A stretch of 64,000 bases of DNA from Prauserella cavernicola. Lineage in GTDB: Bacteria > Actinomycetota > Actinomycetes > Mycobacteriales > Pseudonocardiaceae. Every line of letters begins with the position of its first letter. Position 1 is the first letter of the stretch. The DNA is taken from assembly GCF_016595675.1 (NCBI RefSeq), contig NZ_JAENJH010000009.1, forward strand, positions 62,001 through 126,000. The letters run 5' to 3'. The notes under the pieces are model-generated. The model had not been told where the DNA came from, did no database searches, and saw nothing but the letters and a program-made list of their open reading frames with translations. The translations under genes and the position numbers were made by a program. Shown piece by piece: positions 26,842-37,309 of this stretch.

Positions 26842-27158
26842 AGCGGTTGTTCTGGCTCGGTGTCGGTGTGGCCGCCGGGGTCGCCCTGTCCCGCAAGGCC
26901 ACGGAAACCGCTCGGCAGGCCACGCCGGCGGGGTTAGCCTCGAACCTGGGCGATGCCATGCGTGAGCTGGCGAGCGCCATGGGCGCGTTCGGCGCGGACG
27001 TCCGCGCCGGGATGAGCGAGCGGGAGCAGGAGCTGAACGACGTCGTGGAGCGGCGATCGGGTGCGCCGTCGAGGGCGGCGGCCCCGCGGTACCAGGCGGA
27101 GTCGCGGTACTCCGCCCCGCAGTCGCGCGCTCGGCGAGCTCCACGGGCGGAGAGCTGA
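26838..27158 (+). CDS. DUF6167-type small membrane-associated protein
   Basis: The 106-residue protein has a short hydrophobic N-terminus ([17 protein letters not shown]), a helical middle ([35 protein letters not shown]) and a basic, disordered tail. It matches the DUF6167 type found beside DUF948 genes upstream of alaS in actinobacteria. It overlaps the DUF948 gene by 4 bp, so the two are likely made together. Function unknown. Confidence 0.82.
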   Translation: MKRLFWLGVGVAAGVALSRKATETARQATPAGLASNLGDAMRELASAMGAFGADVRAGMSEREQELNDVVERRSGAPSRAAAPRYQAESRYSAPQSRARRAPRAES

Positions 27159-27256
27159 GGCGGAGCCGTCCGCCGCGCTCTCCGCCGCCACAGCCGTCCC
27201 CGAAACCCGGCTTGGGCCCACTCTGGCGCCGTCGAGCCTCACCAAGAGGAAAACCA

Positions 27257-29917
27257 GTGGAAACACACGAGATCAACAAGCGGTTCCTGGAGCACTTCGA
27301 GAAGAACGGGCACACCAGAGTGCCCAGTGCGTCGCTGATCCTGGACGACCCGACCCTGCTGTTCGTGAACGCCGGCATGGTCCAGTTCAAGCCGTACTTC
27401 CTCGGCGAGGTCCCGCCTCCGTACCCGCGCGCCACGAGCGTGCAGAAGTGCGTGCGCACGGGCGACATCGACGAGGTCGGCAAGACCACGCGCCACAACA
27501 CGTTCTTCCAGATGGCCGGCAACTTCTCGTTCGGTGACTACTTCAAGGAAGGCGCCATCACGCGCGCCTGGGAGCTGATCACCAACTCGCAGGACGAGGG
27601 CGGCTTCGGTTTCGATCCGTCCCGGATCTGGGTGACCGTCTACGAGAACGACTCCGAGGCCGCCGGTCTGTGGCGCGAGATCGCCGGCATCCCGTCGGAG
27701 CGGATCCAGTCTCGCGACGGCAGGGACAACTACTGGGACATGGGCGTTCCCGGTCCCGGTGGGCCGTGCTCGGAGATCTACTACGACCGTGGCCCCGAGT
27801 TCGGTCGCGAGGGTGGGCCCGTCGTCGACGAGGACCGCTACCTCGAGATCTGGAACCTCGTGTTCATGCAGGACATCCGCGGGGAGCAGAGCCCGAAGTA
27901 CGGTCACCCGCCGATCGGTGAGCTGCCGAAGAAGAACATCGACACCGGAATGGGCGTCGAGCGCGTCGCGTATCTGTTGCAGGGCGTCGAGAACGTGTAC
28001 GAGACCGATCTCGTGCGTCCCGTCATCACCAGGGCCGAGGAGTTCTCCGGCCGCAGCTACGGCGCGAACCACACCGACGACGTGCGGTTCCGCGTGATCG
28101 CCGACCACGCGCGCTCCGGCGTCATGCTCATCACCGACGGCGTCACACCCGGCAACGAGGCGCGTGGCTACGTGCTGCGCAGGCTGCTGCGCCGCATCGT
28201 GCGCTCGATGCGCCTGCTCGGCGTGCACGAGCCGGTGCTGCCGCACTTCGCGGAGGTCGTGCGCGACTCGATGTCGCCGTCCTACCCGGAGATCGCGCGC
28301 GACTTCGACCGCATCAGCGACGTGATGCGCATCGAGGAGGAGACCTTCCTCTCCACGCTCACGAGCGGGTCGAAGATCTTCGACCTCGCGGCGGAGGAGA
28401 CCAAGCGCTCCGGCGGCGAGATCCTGGCCGGGGACAAGGCTTTCCAGCTGCATGACACCTACGGCTTCCCGATCGACCTGACGCTGGAGATGGCGGCGGA
28501 GCAGGGGCTGTCCGTGGACGAGGACGGCTTCCGCACTCTCATGGACGAGCAGCGGCAGCGTGCCAAGGCCGACGCCGCGGCCCGCAAGAGCGGGCACGGC
28601 GACCTGTCGGAGTACCGCAAGGTGCTGGAGCAGCACGGGGAGACCGAGTTCCTCGGCTACACCGATCTGCAGTCCAGCTCGCGAGTGCTGGCTCTGTTGC
28701 GGGACGGCGTTCCCGTTCCCGCCGTCGGTGAGGGCCAGAAGGCGGGTCTGATCCTGGACCGCACGCCGTTCTACGCCGAGAGCGGTGGCCAGATCGCCGA
28801 CACCGGAACACTCGTCGGCCACGGCGTGGAGCTGAAGGTCACCGACGTGCAGAAGCTCGTGCCGGGCCTGTTCGTGCACAGCGTCGAGGTGACGGCCGGT
28901 GAGGTCGGGCTCGACACCGAGCTGACGGCGTCGGTCGACGCCACCCGCAGGGCCTCGATCGAGCGGTCGCACTCGGCGACGCACCTGGTGCACGCGGCCG
29001 TGCGCGGTGCCTACGGCAGGCGTGCGGCGCAGGCCGGTTCACTGAACTCGCCCGGCCGCATGCGGTTCGACTTCACCACGCCCGGGGCGGTGTCGTCGGA
29101 CGTGCTCACGGAGGTCGAGGAGGAGGTCAACGACTACCTCCAGACCAACGTCGAGGTGCAGTCCTACACGACCACCAAGGACAAGGCGCTCGAACTCGGC
29201 GCCGTCGCGCTGTTCGGTGAGAAGTACGGCAACGACGTGCGCGTGGTCGACATGGGCGACTACTCGCGCGAGCTGTGCGGTGGCACGCACGTCGACCGGA
29301 TCGGCCAGCTCGGTCTCGTCAAGCTCGTCGGCGACGCCTCGATCGGTTCCGGCGTGCACCGCGTCGAGGCGCTCGTGGGCACCGACGCGCTGCGGCACGT
29401 CCGCAAGGAGCAGCTGCTCGTGTCGCAGCTGGCCGGCACGTTGAAGGTGCCGACCGACGAGCTGCCGGCGCGCATCGACGACGTGCTCTCGCGGCTGCGT
29501 GGCGCGGAGAAGGAGATCGAGCAGCTGCGCACGCAGCAGGTGCTCGGCTCGGCCGGTTCGCTCGCCGACAAGGCGCAGGACGTCAACGGCGTCGCGCTGG
29601 TGGCGGAGCGGCTCGCCGACGGCGTCGACGCGGGTGGCGTGCGCGCGCTCGCGGGTGAGATTCGCAACCGGCTCGGTTCCCGGCCCGGTGTCGTGGCGCT
29701 GTTCGCTCCCGCCGACGGCAAGGTCAGCTTCGTCGTGGCCACCACGGCGGCAGCCAGGGACAAGGGCCTCGCCGCGGGCAAGCTGGTGCCCGCCTTCGCC
29801 GAGAGCGTCGGCGGTCGCGGCGGTGGCAAGCCGGACATGGCGCAGGGCGGCGGCAGCAACCCGGCGGGCATCGACCAGGCCATCGCGGCGCTGCGCGGCG
29901 CCCTCGCCTCGGGGTGA
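27257..29917 (+). CDS. alaS: Alanine-tRNA ligase
   Basis: Class II synthetase for tRNA-Ala with proofreading. Of 886 residues, the aminoacylation domain includes [24 protein letters not shown] and [14 protein letters not shown]. The editing domain has the zinc ligands HSATH near residue 576 and CGGTH further on, so serine/glycine editing should be intact. The C-Ala/DHHA1 region ([19 protein letters not shown]) is complete. GTG 27257 is preceded by AAGAGGAAAACCA. The stop overlaps ruvX (GTGA), giving the conserved order alaS-ruvX-mltG-aroE. Confidence 0.96.
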   Translation: METHEINKRFLEHFEKNGHTRVPSASLILDDPTLLFVNAGMVQFKPYFLGEVPPPYPRATSVQKCVRTGDIDEVGKTTRHNTFFQMAGNFSFGDYFKEGAITRAWELITNSQDEGGFGFDPSRIWVTVYENDSEAAGLWREIAGIPSERIQSRDGRDNYWDMGVPGPGGPCSEIYYDRGPEFGREGGPVVDEDRYLEIWNLVFMQDIRGEQSPKYGHPPIGELPKKNIDTGMGVERVAYLLQGVENVYETDLVRPVITRAEEFSGRSYGANHTDDVRFRVIADHARSGVMLITDGVTPGNEARGYVLRRLLRRIVRSMRLLGVHEPVLPHFAEVVRDSMSPSYPEIARDFDRISDVMRIEEETFLSTLTSGSKIFDLAAEETKRSGGEILAGDKAFQLHDTYGFPIDLTLEMAAEQGLSVDEDGFRTLMDEQRQRAKADAAARKSGHGDLSEYRKVLEQHGETEFLGYTDLQSSSRVLALLRDGVPVPAVGEGQKAGLILDRTPFYAESGGQIADTGTLVGHGVELKVTDVQKLVPGLFVHSVEVTAGEVGLDTELTASVDATRRASIERSHSATHLVHAAVRGAYGRRAAQAGSLNSPGRMRFDFTTPGAVSSDVLTEVEEEVNDYLQTNVEVQSYTTTKDKALELGAVALFGEKYGNDVRVVDMGDYSRELCGGTHVDRIGQLGLVKLVGDASIGSGVHRVEALVGTDALRHVRKEQLLVSQLAGTLKVPTDELPARIDDVLSRLRGAEKEIEQLRTQQVLGSAGSLADKAQDVNGVALVAERLADGVDAGGVRALAGEIRNRLGSRPGVVALFAPADGKVSFVVATTAAARDKGLAAGKLVPAFAESVGGRGGGKPDMAQGGGSNPAGIDQAIAALRGALASG

Positions 29918-30408
29918 GCGACATCGGTCCTGACCGGCCCGGGGAGCACGATCCCGGCGCCGGGCGCAGGCTTGCCGTCGATGTGGGCTCCGTCAGGGTG
30001 GGTGTGGCGCTGAGCGATCCCGCGCCCATCCTGGCCACCCCTCTGGTTACCCTGTCGCGTGATGCGGACGCCGACACCGACCTGGACGAGCTCGTCAGAC
30101 TCGTCTCCGAGCACGAGGTGGTCGAGGTGATCGTGGGACTGCCGAGGACCCTGGCCGACCGGCACGGCACGGCGGCGGAGACCGCCGCGGCCTACGCCGG
30201 ACGGCTCGCGGAGCGGATGGCTCCGGTGCCCGTGCGACTCGCGGACGAGCGCCTCACCACGGTGAGCGCGAGCCGCATGTTGTCGCAGCGCGGCGTCAAG
30301 GGACGCAAGCAGCGCGCGGTCGTCGACCAGGCGGCGGCCGTGGAGATCCTGCAAGGCTGGCTCGACGCGCGCAGCGCGGCGATCGCGAGGAAGGCGGGCC
30401 CCGCATGA
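29914..30408 (+). CDS. ruvX: Holliday junction resolvase-like RuvX (YqgF family)
   Basis: RNase H-fold protein of 164 residues: [15 protein letters not shown] supplies the first catalytic Asp, [17 protein letters not shown] follows, [16 protein letters not shown] carries the glutamate, and [16 protein letters not shown] the last Asp. E. coli YqgF is implicated in 16S pre-rRNA processing; the M. tuberculosis homologue has been studied as a junction resolvase. It is embedded in the alaS-ruvX-mltG-aroE cluster with 4-bp overlaps on both sides. Confidence 0.92.
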   Translation: MSDIGPDRPGEHDPGAGRRLAVDVGSVRVGVALSDPAPILATPLVTLSRDADADTDLDELVRLVSEHEVVEVIVGLPRTLADRHGTAAETAAAYAGRLAERMAPVPVRLADERLTTVSASRMLSQRGVKGRKQRAVVDQAAAVEILQGWLDARSAAIARKAGPA

Positions 30409-32111
30409 GCACGCCCTACGACGGCCCCGGCGGCGGCAGGCGCCGCGCCAGGCCGCCCCAGCGGCAGGCGCCCGCGGAGCGCCCCGCCCGGCGTCCGCGC
30501 CAGGCCGCCGAACCCCCACAGCGTCCCGTCGCGGGCGACCCGCCGGTTCCGAGGCGTCCCCGGCGCGCGCGGCACGCCGCTCCTGAGCCCGGACCCGTGC
30601 CGGACTCCGGGCAGCTGCCCGAGCCCGGTGCGGCACCCGAGCCCCCTCCTGAGCCCGGCCCCGTGCCCCGCAGGGCCGAGCCGAGGGGCGCGGTCCCGCC
30701 GCGCAGGCCGCGCCCGCCCGCGCGCCGCAGGCGTTCGCCCAACGAGGGCGTGCCCGTGGACGAGAACCCGACCGAGGTGCTCGACCTCGGGTTCGACGAC
30801 TACGAGGACTACGACGAGTACTACGACGAGGACGGCCGCGACGACCGTCGCGACGAGCGCTCCGCCGGCCGGTACGACGACGGTTACGACGACGAGTACG
30901 ACGAGCGCTACGAAGACGACGACGATCGCGCCGCCCCCGAGTACTTCGAGGACGACCGCGACGACCGGCCCGAGCCCAGGGCCCCGCGCAAGACCGGCAA
31001 GCGGTTCCTCGGCTGGCTCGCCGCACTCACCGTGATCGTGCTGCTCGCGGGTGGCGCGTACTACGGGGCTCGTGAGCTGCTCGGCTTCGGCTACGAGGAC
31101 TACGAGGGCGCGGGCGAGAAGGACGTGATCCTCCAGGTGGAGGACGGCGACTCGACGAGGGCCATCGCCACCAAGCTCGACGAGCTCGACGTGGTGGCCA
31201 GCGCCGACGCGTTCGTCGCCGCGAGCGAGGACGACGACCGGGTGCTCGGCGTGCAGCCCGGCTACTACGCGCTCAAGACCAAGATGTCCGGCGCCAACGC
31301 GGTCAGCGCGCTCGTCGCGCCCGAGGGCAGGGTCGGGCAGCTGCAGCTGCGCGCCGGGACCCAGGGTGACGACATCACGCAGCCCGACGGCACGGTGACC
31401 GAGGGCGTCTACTCGTTGCTGTCCAAGGCGTCCTGCGCGGACGTCGACGGCGAGAGCACGTGTGTGCCCGCCGAGGAGCTGCGCGAGGTGGCCGACACGA
31501 CAGATCTGGCGGAGCTGGGCGTCCCGGAGTGGGCGGTGGAGGGAGCCTCCAAGGCCGAGCCCGGCCGCAAGCTCGAGGGTCTGATCGCGCCCGGCGTGTA
31601 CGACCTCAAGCCCGGCTCCGACGCCAAGCAGCTGCTCTCCGACGTGCTCGAGACCTCGACCCTGCGCATGCAGGCGGCCGGTCTGCCGGACGCGGCGGGT
31701 GAGACCGGTTACAGCCCGTACGAGGTCCTGATCATCGCCTCGATCATCGAGCGCGAGGGCGTGCAGACCGACTTCGGCAAGATCTCCCGCGTCATCTACA
31801 ACCGGCTCGACGAGAACATGCGGCTGCAGATGGACTCGACGGTGAACTTCGTGCTCGACCGGCCCGAGGTGCGCACCAACGACGGCGACCGCGAGCGGGC
31901 GGGCGCGTACAACACGTACAAGAACTACGGGCTGCCCCCGACGCCGATCTCGGCACCGAGCCTGGAGGCGATCACCGCGGCAGAGCAGCCCACGCAGGGG
32001 TCCTGGAAGTACTTCGTGAAGTGCGAGACCAACGGGCTCTCGTGCTTCGCGACGGACTACGACGAGCATCTCCGCAACCGCGACGACGCCATCGCCAGGG
32101 ATGTCTACTAG
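30405..32111 (+). CDS. mltG: Endolytic murein transglycosylase MltG
   Basis: Membrane-anchored lytic transglycosylase that cuts nascent glycan strands and sets their length. The 568-residue protein has a ~195-residue cytoplasmic region (first Arg/Pro-rich, then Asp/Tyr/Glu-rich), one membrane helix ([21 protein letters not shown]) and the YceG domain. The catalytic Glu is in [27 protein letters not shown], with [10 protein letters not shown] and [22 protein letters not shown] downstream. The long cytoplasmic region is an actinobacterial addition. The start overlaps ruvX (ATGA) and the end overlaps aroE by 11 bp. Confidence 0.94.
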   Translation: MSTPYDGPGGGRRRARPPQRQAPAERPARRPRQAAEPPQRPVAGDPPVPRRPRRARHAAPEPGPVPDSGQLPEPGAAPEPPPEPGPVPRRAEPRGAVPPRRPRPPARRRRSPNEGVPVDENPTEVLDLGFDDYEDYDEYYDEDGRDDRRDERSAGRYDDGYDDEYDERYEDDDDRAAPEYFEDDRDDRPEPRAPRKTGKRFLGWLAALTVIVLLAGGAYYGARELLGFGYEDYEGAGEKDVILQVEDGDSTRAIATKLDELDVVASADAFVAASEDDDRVLGVQPGYYALKTKMSGANAVSALVAPEGRVGQLQLRAGTQGDDITQPDGTVTEGVYSLLSKASCADVDGESTCVPAEELREVADTTDLAELGVPEWAVEGASKAEPGRKLEGLIAPGVYDLKPGSDAKQLLSDVLETSTLRMQAAGLPDAAGETGYSPYEVLIIASIIEREGVQTDFGKISRVIYNRLDENMRLQMDSTVNFVLDRPEVRTNDGDRERAGAYNTYKNYGLPPTPISAPSLEAITAAEQPTQGSWKYFVKCETNGLSCFATDYDEHLRNRDDAIARDVY

Positions 32112-32958
32112 CGCGCCACGCCGGGCTGCCGTGCTCGGCAAACCCGTGGAGCACTCGCTCTCGCCGGTGCTCCACGGGGCGGCCTACGCGGAGCTGGGCC
32201 TGGCGAACTGGACCTACGAGCGCGTCGAGATGGACGCCGAGTCGCTGCCGGGGTTCGTCTCCGGCCTCGGCCCCGAGTGGGCCGGGCTGTCGGTGACGAT
32301 GCCGGGCAAGCGCGCGGCGCTCGACCTCGCGACCGAGGCCACCCCGAGGGCGGCGGCCGTCGGTGCCGCGAACACGTTGGTGCGCTTGCCCTCCGGTGAC
32401 TGGCGGGCCGACTGCACCGATGTGGACGGTGTCGCTGGCGCGCTGCGGACGGCGGGCGGTTTCTCCGGCGGCACAACGGGTCTCGTGCTCGGAGCCGGTG
32501 GCACCGCGGCCGCGGTGGTCGCGGCGTTCGCCGAGCTCGGGCTGCACCGGGTACGGCTCGTCGCCAGGGACCCCGCGCGCGCGGAGGAGTCCGCGGTGGC
32601 CGCGAAGCGGGCCGGGCTGGCGGTGGACGTGCTGCGCTGGTCCGACGTGGACTTCGCGGAAGTCGTCGCGGGCACCGACGTGCTGGTCAACACCGTCCCA
32701 CCGGACGCCGTCGCATCGCAGCTCGCCGAGCTGGCCGTCCTCGACTGCGTACTCGACGTGATCTACCACCCGTGGCCGACCCCGCTCGCCGAGGCCGTCG
32801 CCGCGCGCGGCGGCCGGGTCGCGACGGGGCTGGACATGTTGCTGCACCAGGCTTTCGGCCAGGTGGAGCAGTTCACGGGACAGGCGGCTCCGCGGGTGGC
32901 GATGCGCGACGCGCTGCGCGAGGCGACCGGCGGCATCCTCCCGCTGCCGCTGGACTGA
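32101..32958 (+). CDS. aroE: Shikimate dehydrogenase
   Basis: Reduces 3-dehydroshikimate to shikimate with NADPH. The 285-residue protein has the substrate-binding GKPVEHSLSPVLH, the catalytic Lys in SVTMPGKRAALDLA, an Asn/Asp pair (GAANTLVR, DCTDVDGV), and the nucleotide-binding VLGAGGTAAAVVAAF. The other shikimate genes aroC, aroK, aroB and aroQ lie 15 kb away. ATG 32101 lies inside the end of mltG, indicating coupling. Confidence 0.93.
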   Translation: MSTSAPRRAAVLGKPVEHSLSPVLHGAAYAELGLANWTYERVEMDAESLPGFVSGLGPEWAGLSVTMPGKRAALDLATEATPRAAAVGAANTLVRLPSGDWRADCTDVDGVAGALRTAGGFSGGTTGLVLGAGGTAAAVVAAFAELGLHRVRLVARDPARAEESAVAAKRAGLAVDVLRWSDVDFAEVVAGTDVLVNTVPPDAVASQLAELAVLDCVLDVIYHPWPTPLAEAVAARGGRVATGLDMLLHQAFGQVEQFTGQAAPRVAMRDALREATGGILPLPLD

Positions 32959-33036
32959 CACCGCCGAAAGCTCCGAAAGACGCTGCCCGGCGTTCACCTT
33001 CGGCCCGTAGGGTGTCCGCGACTGGGAGGTAGCACT

Positions 33037-34233
33037 GTGCGCACATCTCGCGGGCTGATGCCCGTTCTCGCCGTCGTCGCGCTGGCGGCCGCCGCCGCGC
33101 CGGCCTCGGCCACGCCCCGCCTCGGCGCGAGCGTCGACTTCGCGACGTTCAACGCCTCGCTCAACCGCGCCGCCGAGGGCGAGCTGCTGGCGGACCTGGC
33201 CACGCCGGACGACCCGCAGGCACGCAAGGTCGCCGAGGTGATCCAGCGCAACCGGCCGGACGTGCTGCTGGTCAACGAGTTCGACTACGTGCCCGACGGC
33301 GCCGCCGCCGACGCGTTCCGCGGCAACTACCTCGAGGTCGGCCAGAACGGCGCGCGGCCCATCGACTACCCGTACGCCTACACCGCACCCGTGAACACCG
33401 GCGTGCCCACCGGCTTCGACCGCGACCGCGACGGCACCGTGGGCGGCGGCAACGACGCGCACGGCTTCGGCCAGTTCGAGGGCCAGTACGGGATGCTCGT
33501 GCTCTCGAAGTACCCCATCGACACCGAGTCGGTGCGGACGTTCCAGCACTTCCGCTGGCAGGACATGCCGGGCGCGGTGCTGCCGGACGACCCCGAGACG
33601 CCCGAGCCCGCCGACTGGTACTCGCCCGAGGCCCTCGAGGTGCTGCGGCTCTCGTCCAAGTCGCACTGGGACGTGCCCGTGCGCGTCGGCAAGCGAACCG
33701 TCCACTTCCTGACCGCGCACCCGACGCCGCCGAGCTTCGACGGGCCCGAGGACCGCAACGGCACCCGCAACCACGACGAGATCCGGTTCTGGGCCGACTA
33801 CGTCACTCCCGGCAAGGGCGGCTACATCTACGACGACCAGGGCTCCCGTGGCGGACTTCGCCAGGGGGAGCGGTTCGTGATCGCGGGCGACTACAACGCC
33901 GACCCCGACGACGGCGACAGCGTCGACAGCGCCGCCCGGCAGCTGCTGGACGCGCCCACGGTGCGCGACACCGCGCCCGCCAGCCTCGGTGCGGCCGTGG
34001 CCGCTCACCAGCAGGGCGGCGCCAACGCCGGGCACCGGGGCAGGCCCTGGCTCGACACCGCCGACTTCAACGACGAGGCTCCGGGCAACCTGCGGGTCGA
34101 CTACGTGCTGCCTTCGCGCGGGCTGATCCCGCTGTTCTCCGGCGTGTTCTGGCCCGTGCCCGGATCACCGCTGGCGCGGCTCAACGACGCCTCCGACCAC
34201 CACCTGGTGCACGTGACGGTGGTCGTCCCCTAG
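33037..34233 (+). CDS. Secreted endonuclease/exonuclease/phosphatase family protein
   Basis: The 398-residue protein has a Sec signal peptide ([24 protein letters not shown], cleavage probably after ASA). The mature part is an EEP domain with LVNEFDYV (metal Glu), VHFLTAHPTPPSF, VIAGDYNADPDDGDS and the terminal ASDHHLVHV. Asp-rich stretches (DRDRDGTVGGGNDAHG) may bind calcium. An extracellular phosphodiesterase or phosphatase role is likely; substrate unknown. GTG 33037 has GGGAGG upstream and a TAGGGT -10-like element at 33008-33013. Confidence 0.87.
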   Translation: MRTSRGLMPVLAVVALAAAAAPASATPRLGASVDFATFNASLNRAAEGELLADLATPDDPQARKVAEVIQRNRPDVLLVNEFDYVPDGAAADAFRGNYLEVGQNGARPIDYPYAYTAPVNTGVPTGFDRDRDGTVGGGNDAHGFGQFEGQYGMLVLSKYPIDTESVRTFQHFRWQDMPGAVLPDDPETPEPADWYSPEALEVLRLSSKSHWDVPVRVGKRTVHFLTAHPTPPSFDGPEDRNGTRNHDEIRFWADYVTPGKGGYIYDDQGSRGGLRQGERFVIAGDYNADPDDGDSVDSAARQLLDAPTVRDTAPASLGAAVAAHQQGGANAGHRGRPWLDTADFNDEAPGNLRVDYVLPSRGLIPLFSGVFWPVPGSPLARLNDASDHHLVHVTVVVP

Positions 34234-34243
34234 CGTTGCGCAC

Positions 34244-35194
34244 ATGAAGATCGCGATTCTCGACGACTACCAGAACGTCGCACTCGGCCTCGCGGACTGG
34301 GCGTCACTCGGCGCCGACGTCGAGGTGTTCACCGAGCACATCGGCGACCAGGACGAGCTGGCGCGCCGGCTCGCGGGTGCCGAGGTGGTGGTCGCGATGC
34401 GCGAGCGCACCCCGCTGCCGGCCGAGCTGCTGGCCAAGCTGCCCGACCTGGGGCTGATCATCAGCACCGGCGGGCCGCGCAACCCGTCGATCGACATCAA
34501 GGCGGCCGCCGAGCGGGGCGTCGTGGTGAGCCACACCGGGTACCTGCCGCACCCGGCGGCCGAGCTCACGTGGGCGCTGATCCTGGCCGCGGTGCGCGGG
34601 GTGCCCGCGGAGGAGCGCTCGATGCGCGAGGGCGGCTGGCAGCTCGGGATCGGCACCGGCCTGCACGGCCGCACGCTGGGTCTGCTCGGGCTGGGCAGGC
34701 TGGGCGCCAAGGTCGCGCGCGTCGGCCAGGCCTTCGGCATGCGCACCATCGCCTGGAGCCAGAACCTCACGGCGGAGAAGGCGGCCGAACACGACGTGAC
34801 GGCGGTGTCGAAGGAGCAGCTGCTGAGCGAGTCCGACATCGTCACCGTGCACCTGGTGCTCAGCCGGCGCTCGCGGGGCCTGATCGGCGCCGCGGAGCTG
34901 GCCCAGATGAAGCCCGACGCGTGGCTGGTGAACACCTCGCGCGGCCCGATCGTCGACCAGGACGCACTGCTCGACGCGCTGCGGGAACGGCGGATCGGTG
35001 GCGCGGCCCTCGACGTGTTCGAGCAGGAGCCGCTGCCCGCCGACCACCCGCTGCGGTCGCTGCCCAACACGGTGCTCACGCCGCACATCGGCTACGTGAC
35101 GCGCGAGGTCTACGAGGTGTTCTACCGCGACGCGGTGGAGGACATCGCCGCCTACCGGGCGGGCGCGCCCATCCGCGTCATGCCAGTTCCCTGA
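34244..35194 (+). CDS. D-2-hydroxyacid dehydrogenase family protein
   Basis: NAD-dependent dehydrogenase of 316 residues with the LGLLGLGRLGAKVARVGQAFGM dinucleotide motif, ISTGGPRNPSIDIKAAAERGVVV, catalytic Arg region LVNTSRGPIVDQDALLDAL, Glu in GGAALDVFEQEPLP, and catalytic His in LTPHIGYVTREVYEVFY. This is the phosphoglycerate dehydrogenase/glyoxylate reductase superfamily. It lacks the C-terminal ACT/ASB domain of SerA, so a substrate other than 3-phosphoglycerate is likely. Its 3' end overlaps the convergent serine hydrolase gene by 17 bp. Confidence 0.87.
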   Translation: MKIAILDDYQNVALGLADWASLGADVEVFTEHIGDQDELARRLAGAEVVVAMRERTPLPAELLAKLPDLGLIISTGGPRNPSIDIKAAAERGVVVSHTGYLPHPAAELTWALILAAVRGVPAEERSMREGGWQLGIGTGLHGRTLGLLGLGRLGAKVARVGQAFGMRTIAWSQNLTAEKAAEHDVTAVSKEQLLSESDIVTVHLVLSRRSRGLIGAAELAQMKPDAWLVNTSRGPIVDQDALLDALRERRIGGAALDVFEQEPLPADHPLRSLPNTVLTPHIGYVTREVYEVFYRDAVEDIAAYRAGAPIRVMPVP

Positions 35195-35990
35195 GCACCG
35201 CGTCGGTGTAGGCGGGCCAGGCCTCGGCCGCCCACGGGCCGAACGCCCGGTCGGTGAGCGCGACGCACGCGGCTCCGGCGTCGGGATCGACCCACAAGAA
35301 CGTCCCGGACTGTCCGAAGTGGCCGAACGTGCGGGGCGAGCTGAGGCTGCCCGTCCAGTGTGGACTCTTGTGGTCGCGGATCTCGAATCCGAGGCCCCAG
35401 TCGTTGGGCTTCTGGTGCCCGAATCCCGGCAGGACGCCCGTCAGGCCGGGAAAGACGACCTCGGTGGCCGAGGTCAGCGTCGAGGGCGCCAGCAGCGTCG
35501 GCTGCTGCAGCTCGGCCGCGAACGCCGTCAGGTCATCCACAGTGGACTCCGCGTCGGCGCCGGGGGAGCCCTTGAGCGTGGTGGCGTCCATGCCCAGCGG
35601 CCGCAGCAGAGCCTCGTCCTGGTAGTCGGCGAACGGGATGCCGGAGTGCTCGGTGAGCGCGTCGGCGAGCTGCTCGAACCCGGCGCTCGAGTACATGCGG
35701 CGCTGCCCTGGTGGGGCGAAGACCTTGTGCTCGGTGAAGCCGAGGCCCGCCGCGTGGGCGAGCAGGTGCCGGATCGTCGATCCCTCCGGCCCCGCGGGTG
35801 TGTCGAGCTCGACCACGCCCTCCTCGATCGCGATCAGCGCCGTGTAGGCGGTGAGCAGCTTGGTGACCGAGGCCAACGGGAACACGCGCCCGGTGTCGCC
35901 GTGCCCGCCCGCCACGGTGCCGTCGGCGCGCACCACCGCCGTCGCGGCGTTGTCCACGGGCCACTGCTCGATCAACCGCACGCTCTGCAT
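35178..35990 (-). CDS. Serine hydrolase, beta-lactamase/penicillin-binding-protein-like (class C fold)
   Basis: The 270-residue protein carries the SxxK nucleophile motif in FPLASVTKLLTAYTAL and the YxS-type second motif in RRMYSSAGFEQLADAL, with HLLAHAAGLGF typical of the beta-lactamase family (PF00144). No signal peptide is visible, so it is probably a cytoplasmic esterase/peptidase-like enzyme rather than a resistance beta-lactamase. It is the last gene of a minus-strand run starting at the PRTase. Confidence 0.82.
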   Translation of the reverse strand: MQSVRLIEQWPVDNAATAVVRADGTVAGGHGDTGRVFPLASVTKLLTAYTALIAIEEGVVELDTPAGPEGSTIRHLLAHAAGLGFTEHKVFAPPGQRRMYSSAGFEQLADALTEHSGIPFADYQDEALLRPLGMDATTLKGSPGADAESTVDDLTAFAAELQQPTLLAPSTLTSATEVVFPGLTGVLPGFGHQKPNDWGLGFEIRDHKSPHWTGSLSSPRTFGHFGQSGTFLWVDPDAGAACVALTDRAFGPWAAEAWPAYTDAVLRELA

Positions 35991-35999
35991 GCCCCCACC

Positions 36000-36641
36000 C
36001 TACGAACGGGTGAGGTGCTGGCCGAACCAGGCCCCGGCCAGCTCGCAGACCCGCTCGAGGGCTCCCGGCTCCTCGAACAGGTGCGTCGCTCCCGTCACGG
36101 TCTCGATCGCGTGCGTGCCGCTGAGCCTGTGCGCGGCCTCCTCGTTGAGCCGCAGCACCTGCTCGTCGCGCTCGCCGACCAGGAGCAGCACGGGACAGCG
36201 CAGCGCGTCCAGCGCGTCACCGGCCGGGTCCGGTCTGCCGCCGCGCGAGACCACGGCGCGGACCCGCTCCGGCCGCCTCTCCGCGGCGACGAGCGCGGCG
36301 GCGGCGCCCGTGCTGGCGCCGAAGAGTCCGAGCGGCAGCCCGGCCGTGCGTTCGTCGGCGGCGAGCCGGTCGACCGCCGCCGTCAGCCGCCCGGCGAGCA
36401 GGGGGATGTCGAAGCGAGGGCCGGTGGGTCCCTCGCGGTCCTCGTCCGGGCTGAGCAGGTCGAACAACAGCGTGGCCAGGCGGCGGTCCTGCAGGGTTCG
36501 CGCCACCGCGACGTTGCGCGGACTGTGCCGGGAGCTGCCGGAGCCGTGCGCGAACGCGACCACCCCGGTCGCGTCGGCCGGCACGCTCAGCTCGCCCGCG
36601 AGCGTGGTGTCCGCGGTCGCGACGCCGAACCGGACGGTCAT
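36000..36641 (-). CDS. Dienelactone hydrolase-like alpha/beta hydrolase
   Basis: Alpha/beta hydrolase of 213 residues: VVAFAHGSGSSRHSPRN (oxyanion region), nucleophile elbow LGLFGASTGAAAALVAA, acid residue near LLLVGERDEQVL, and histidine in TGATHLFEEPGALE. It starts inside the stop of the PRTase gene (ATGA overlap). The partner relation matters: M. tuberculosis Rv0571c fuses the same two domains in one protein. Substrate unknown. Confidence 0.83.
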   Translation of the reverse strand: MTVRFGVATADTTLAGELSVPADATGVVAFAHGSGSSRHSPRNVAVARTLQDRRLATLLFDLLSPDEDREGPTGPRFDIPLLAGRLTAAVDRLAADERTAGLPLGLFGASTGAAAALVAAERRPERVRAVVSRGGRPDPAGDALDALRCPVLLLVGERDEQVLRLNEEAAHRLSGTHAIETVTGATHLFEEPGALERVCELAGAWFGQHLTRS

Positions 36642-37291
36642 GCCGGGCGACTCCCGGCGAGCAGGCCCAGCACCTCGTCGTCGGTGGTCTGCGCGAAGTC
36701 GGCGTAGAACTGGCCGACCGCCTGGAACTCCGCGGGCTCGCTGGCGCACACCACCTCGTCGGCCTCGGCCTCCAGCACCGCGCGGGCCCCGGGCGCGCAC
36801 ACGGGTGCTGCCAGCACCAGCCTGCGCGGGCCGTCGGCACGCAGCGAGCGCAGTGCCGCTGTCGCCGTGACGCCCGTGGCCAGCCCGTCGTCCACCACCA
36901 GCACGTCCCGGCCCGCGATGCGCTCGGGTTCCCAGCCCCGCTGGTAGCGGCCGACCCGGCGCACCGCCTCGGCACGCTCGCGGTCGATCGCCTCCCGCAG
37001 CTGGTCCTCGGTCAGGTCCAGTGCGCGCACGCTGTGCACGTCATAGATCGCAGGCCCGTACGCGGTGACCGCGCCGATGCCGAACTCCGGATGTCCCGGC
37101 GCCCCGACCTTCCTGGCCACCGTCACGTCGAGGGGCGCCCCCAGTTCGGCCGCCACCTCCGCCGCGACGGGCACCCCGCCGCGGGCCAGGCCCAGCACGA
37201 CGGGTTCCACCCAGTCGCGGCCCCGCAGGAGCGCGGCGAGCCCGCGCCCCGCGTCACGCCGGTCGGAGAACTGCTCCTCGGTGCTGGTCAC
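36638..37291 (-). CDS. Phosphoribosyltransferase
   Basis: Type I PRTase-fold protein of 217 residues, with the PRPP-binding loop VLVVDDGLATGVTATAAL and LGLARGGVPVAAEVAAELGAPLDVTVARKVGAPGHPEFGIGAV, a signature of the Rv0571c-like group. The actual base or substrate is not known for this group. Translationally coupled to the dienelactone hydrolase-like gene downstream. Confidence 0.86.
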   Translation of the reverse strand: MTSTEEQFSDRRDAGRGLAALLRGRDWVEPVVLGLARGGVPVAAEVAAELGAPLDVTVARKVGAPGHPEFGIGAVTAYGPAIYDVHSVRALDLTEDQLREAIDRERAEAVRRVGRYQRGWEPERIAGRDVLVVDDGLATGVTATAALRSLRADGPRRLVLAAPVCAPGARAVLEAEADEVVCASEPAEFQAVGQFYADFAQTTDDEVLGLLAGSRPA

Positions 37292-37309
37292 CGGTCGGGA
37301 CCTCCTCGC

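Noticed and set aside
27159-27256. Possible T-box or other riboswitch upstream of alaS
   Set aside because: Only 98 bp with no recognisable T-box sequence or terminator/antiterminator pair; likewise nothing found upstream of aspS.
24553-27522. A 989-codon antisense open frame across rarA to alaS
   Set aside because: Crosses several well-supported genes and shows only shadow composition.
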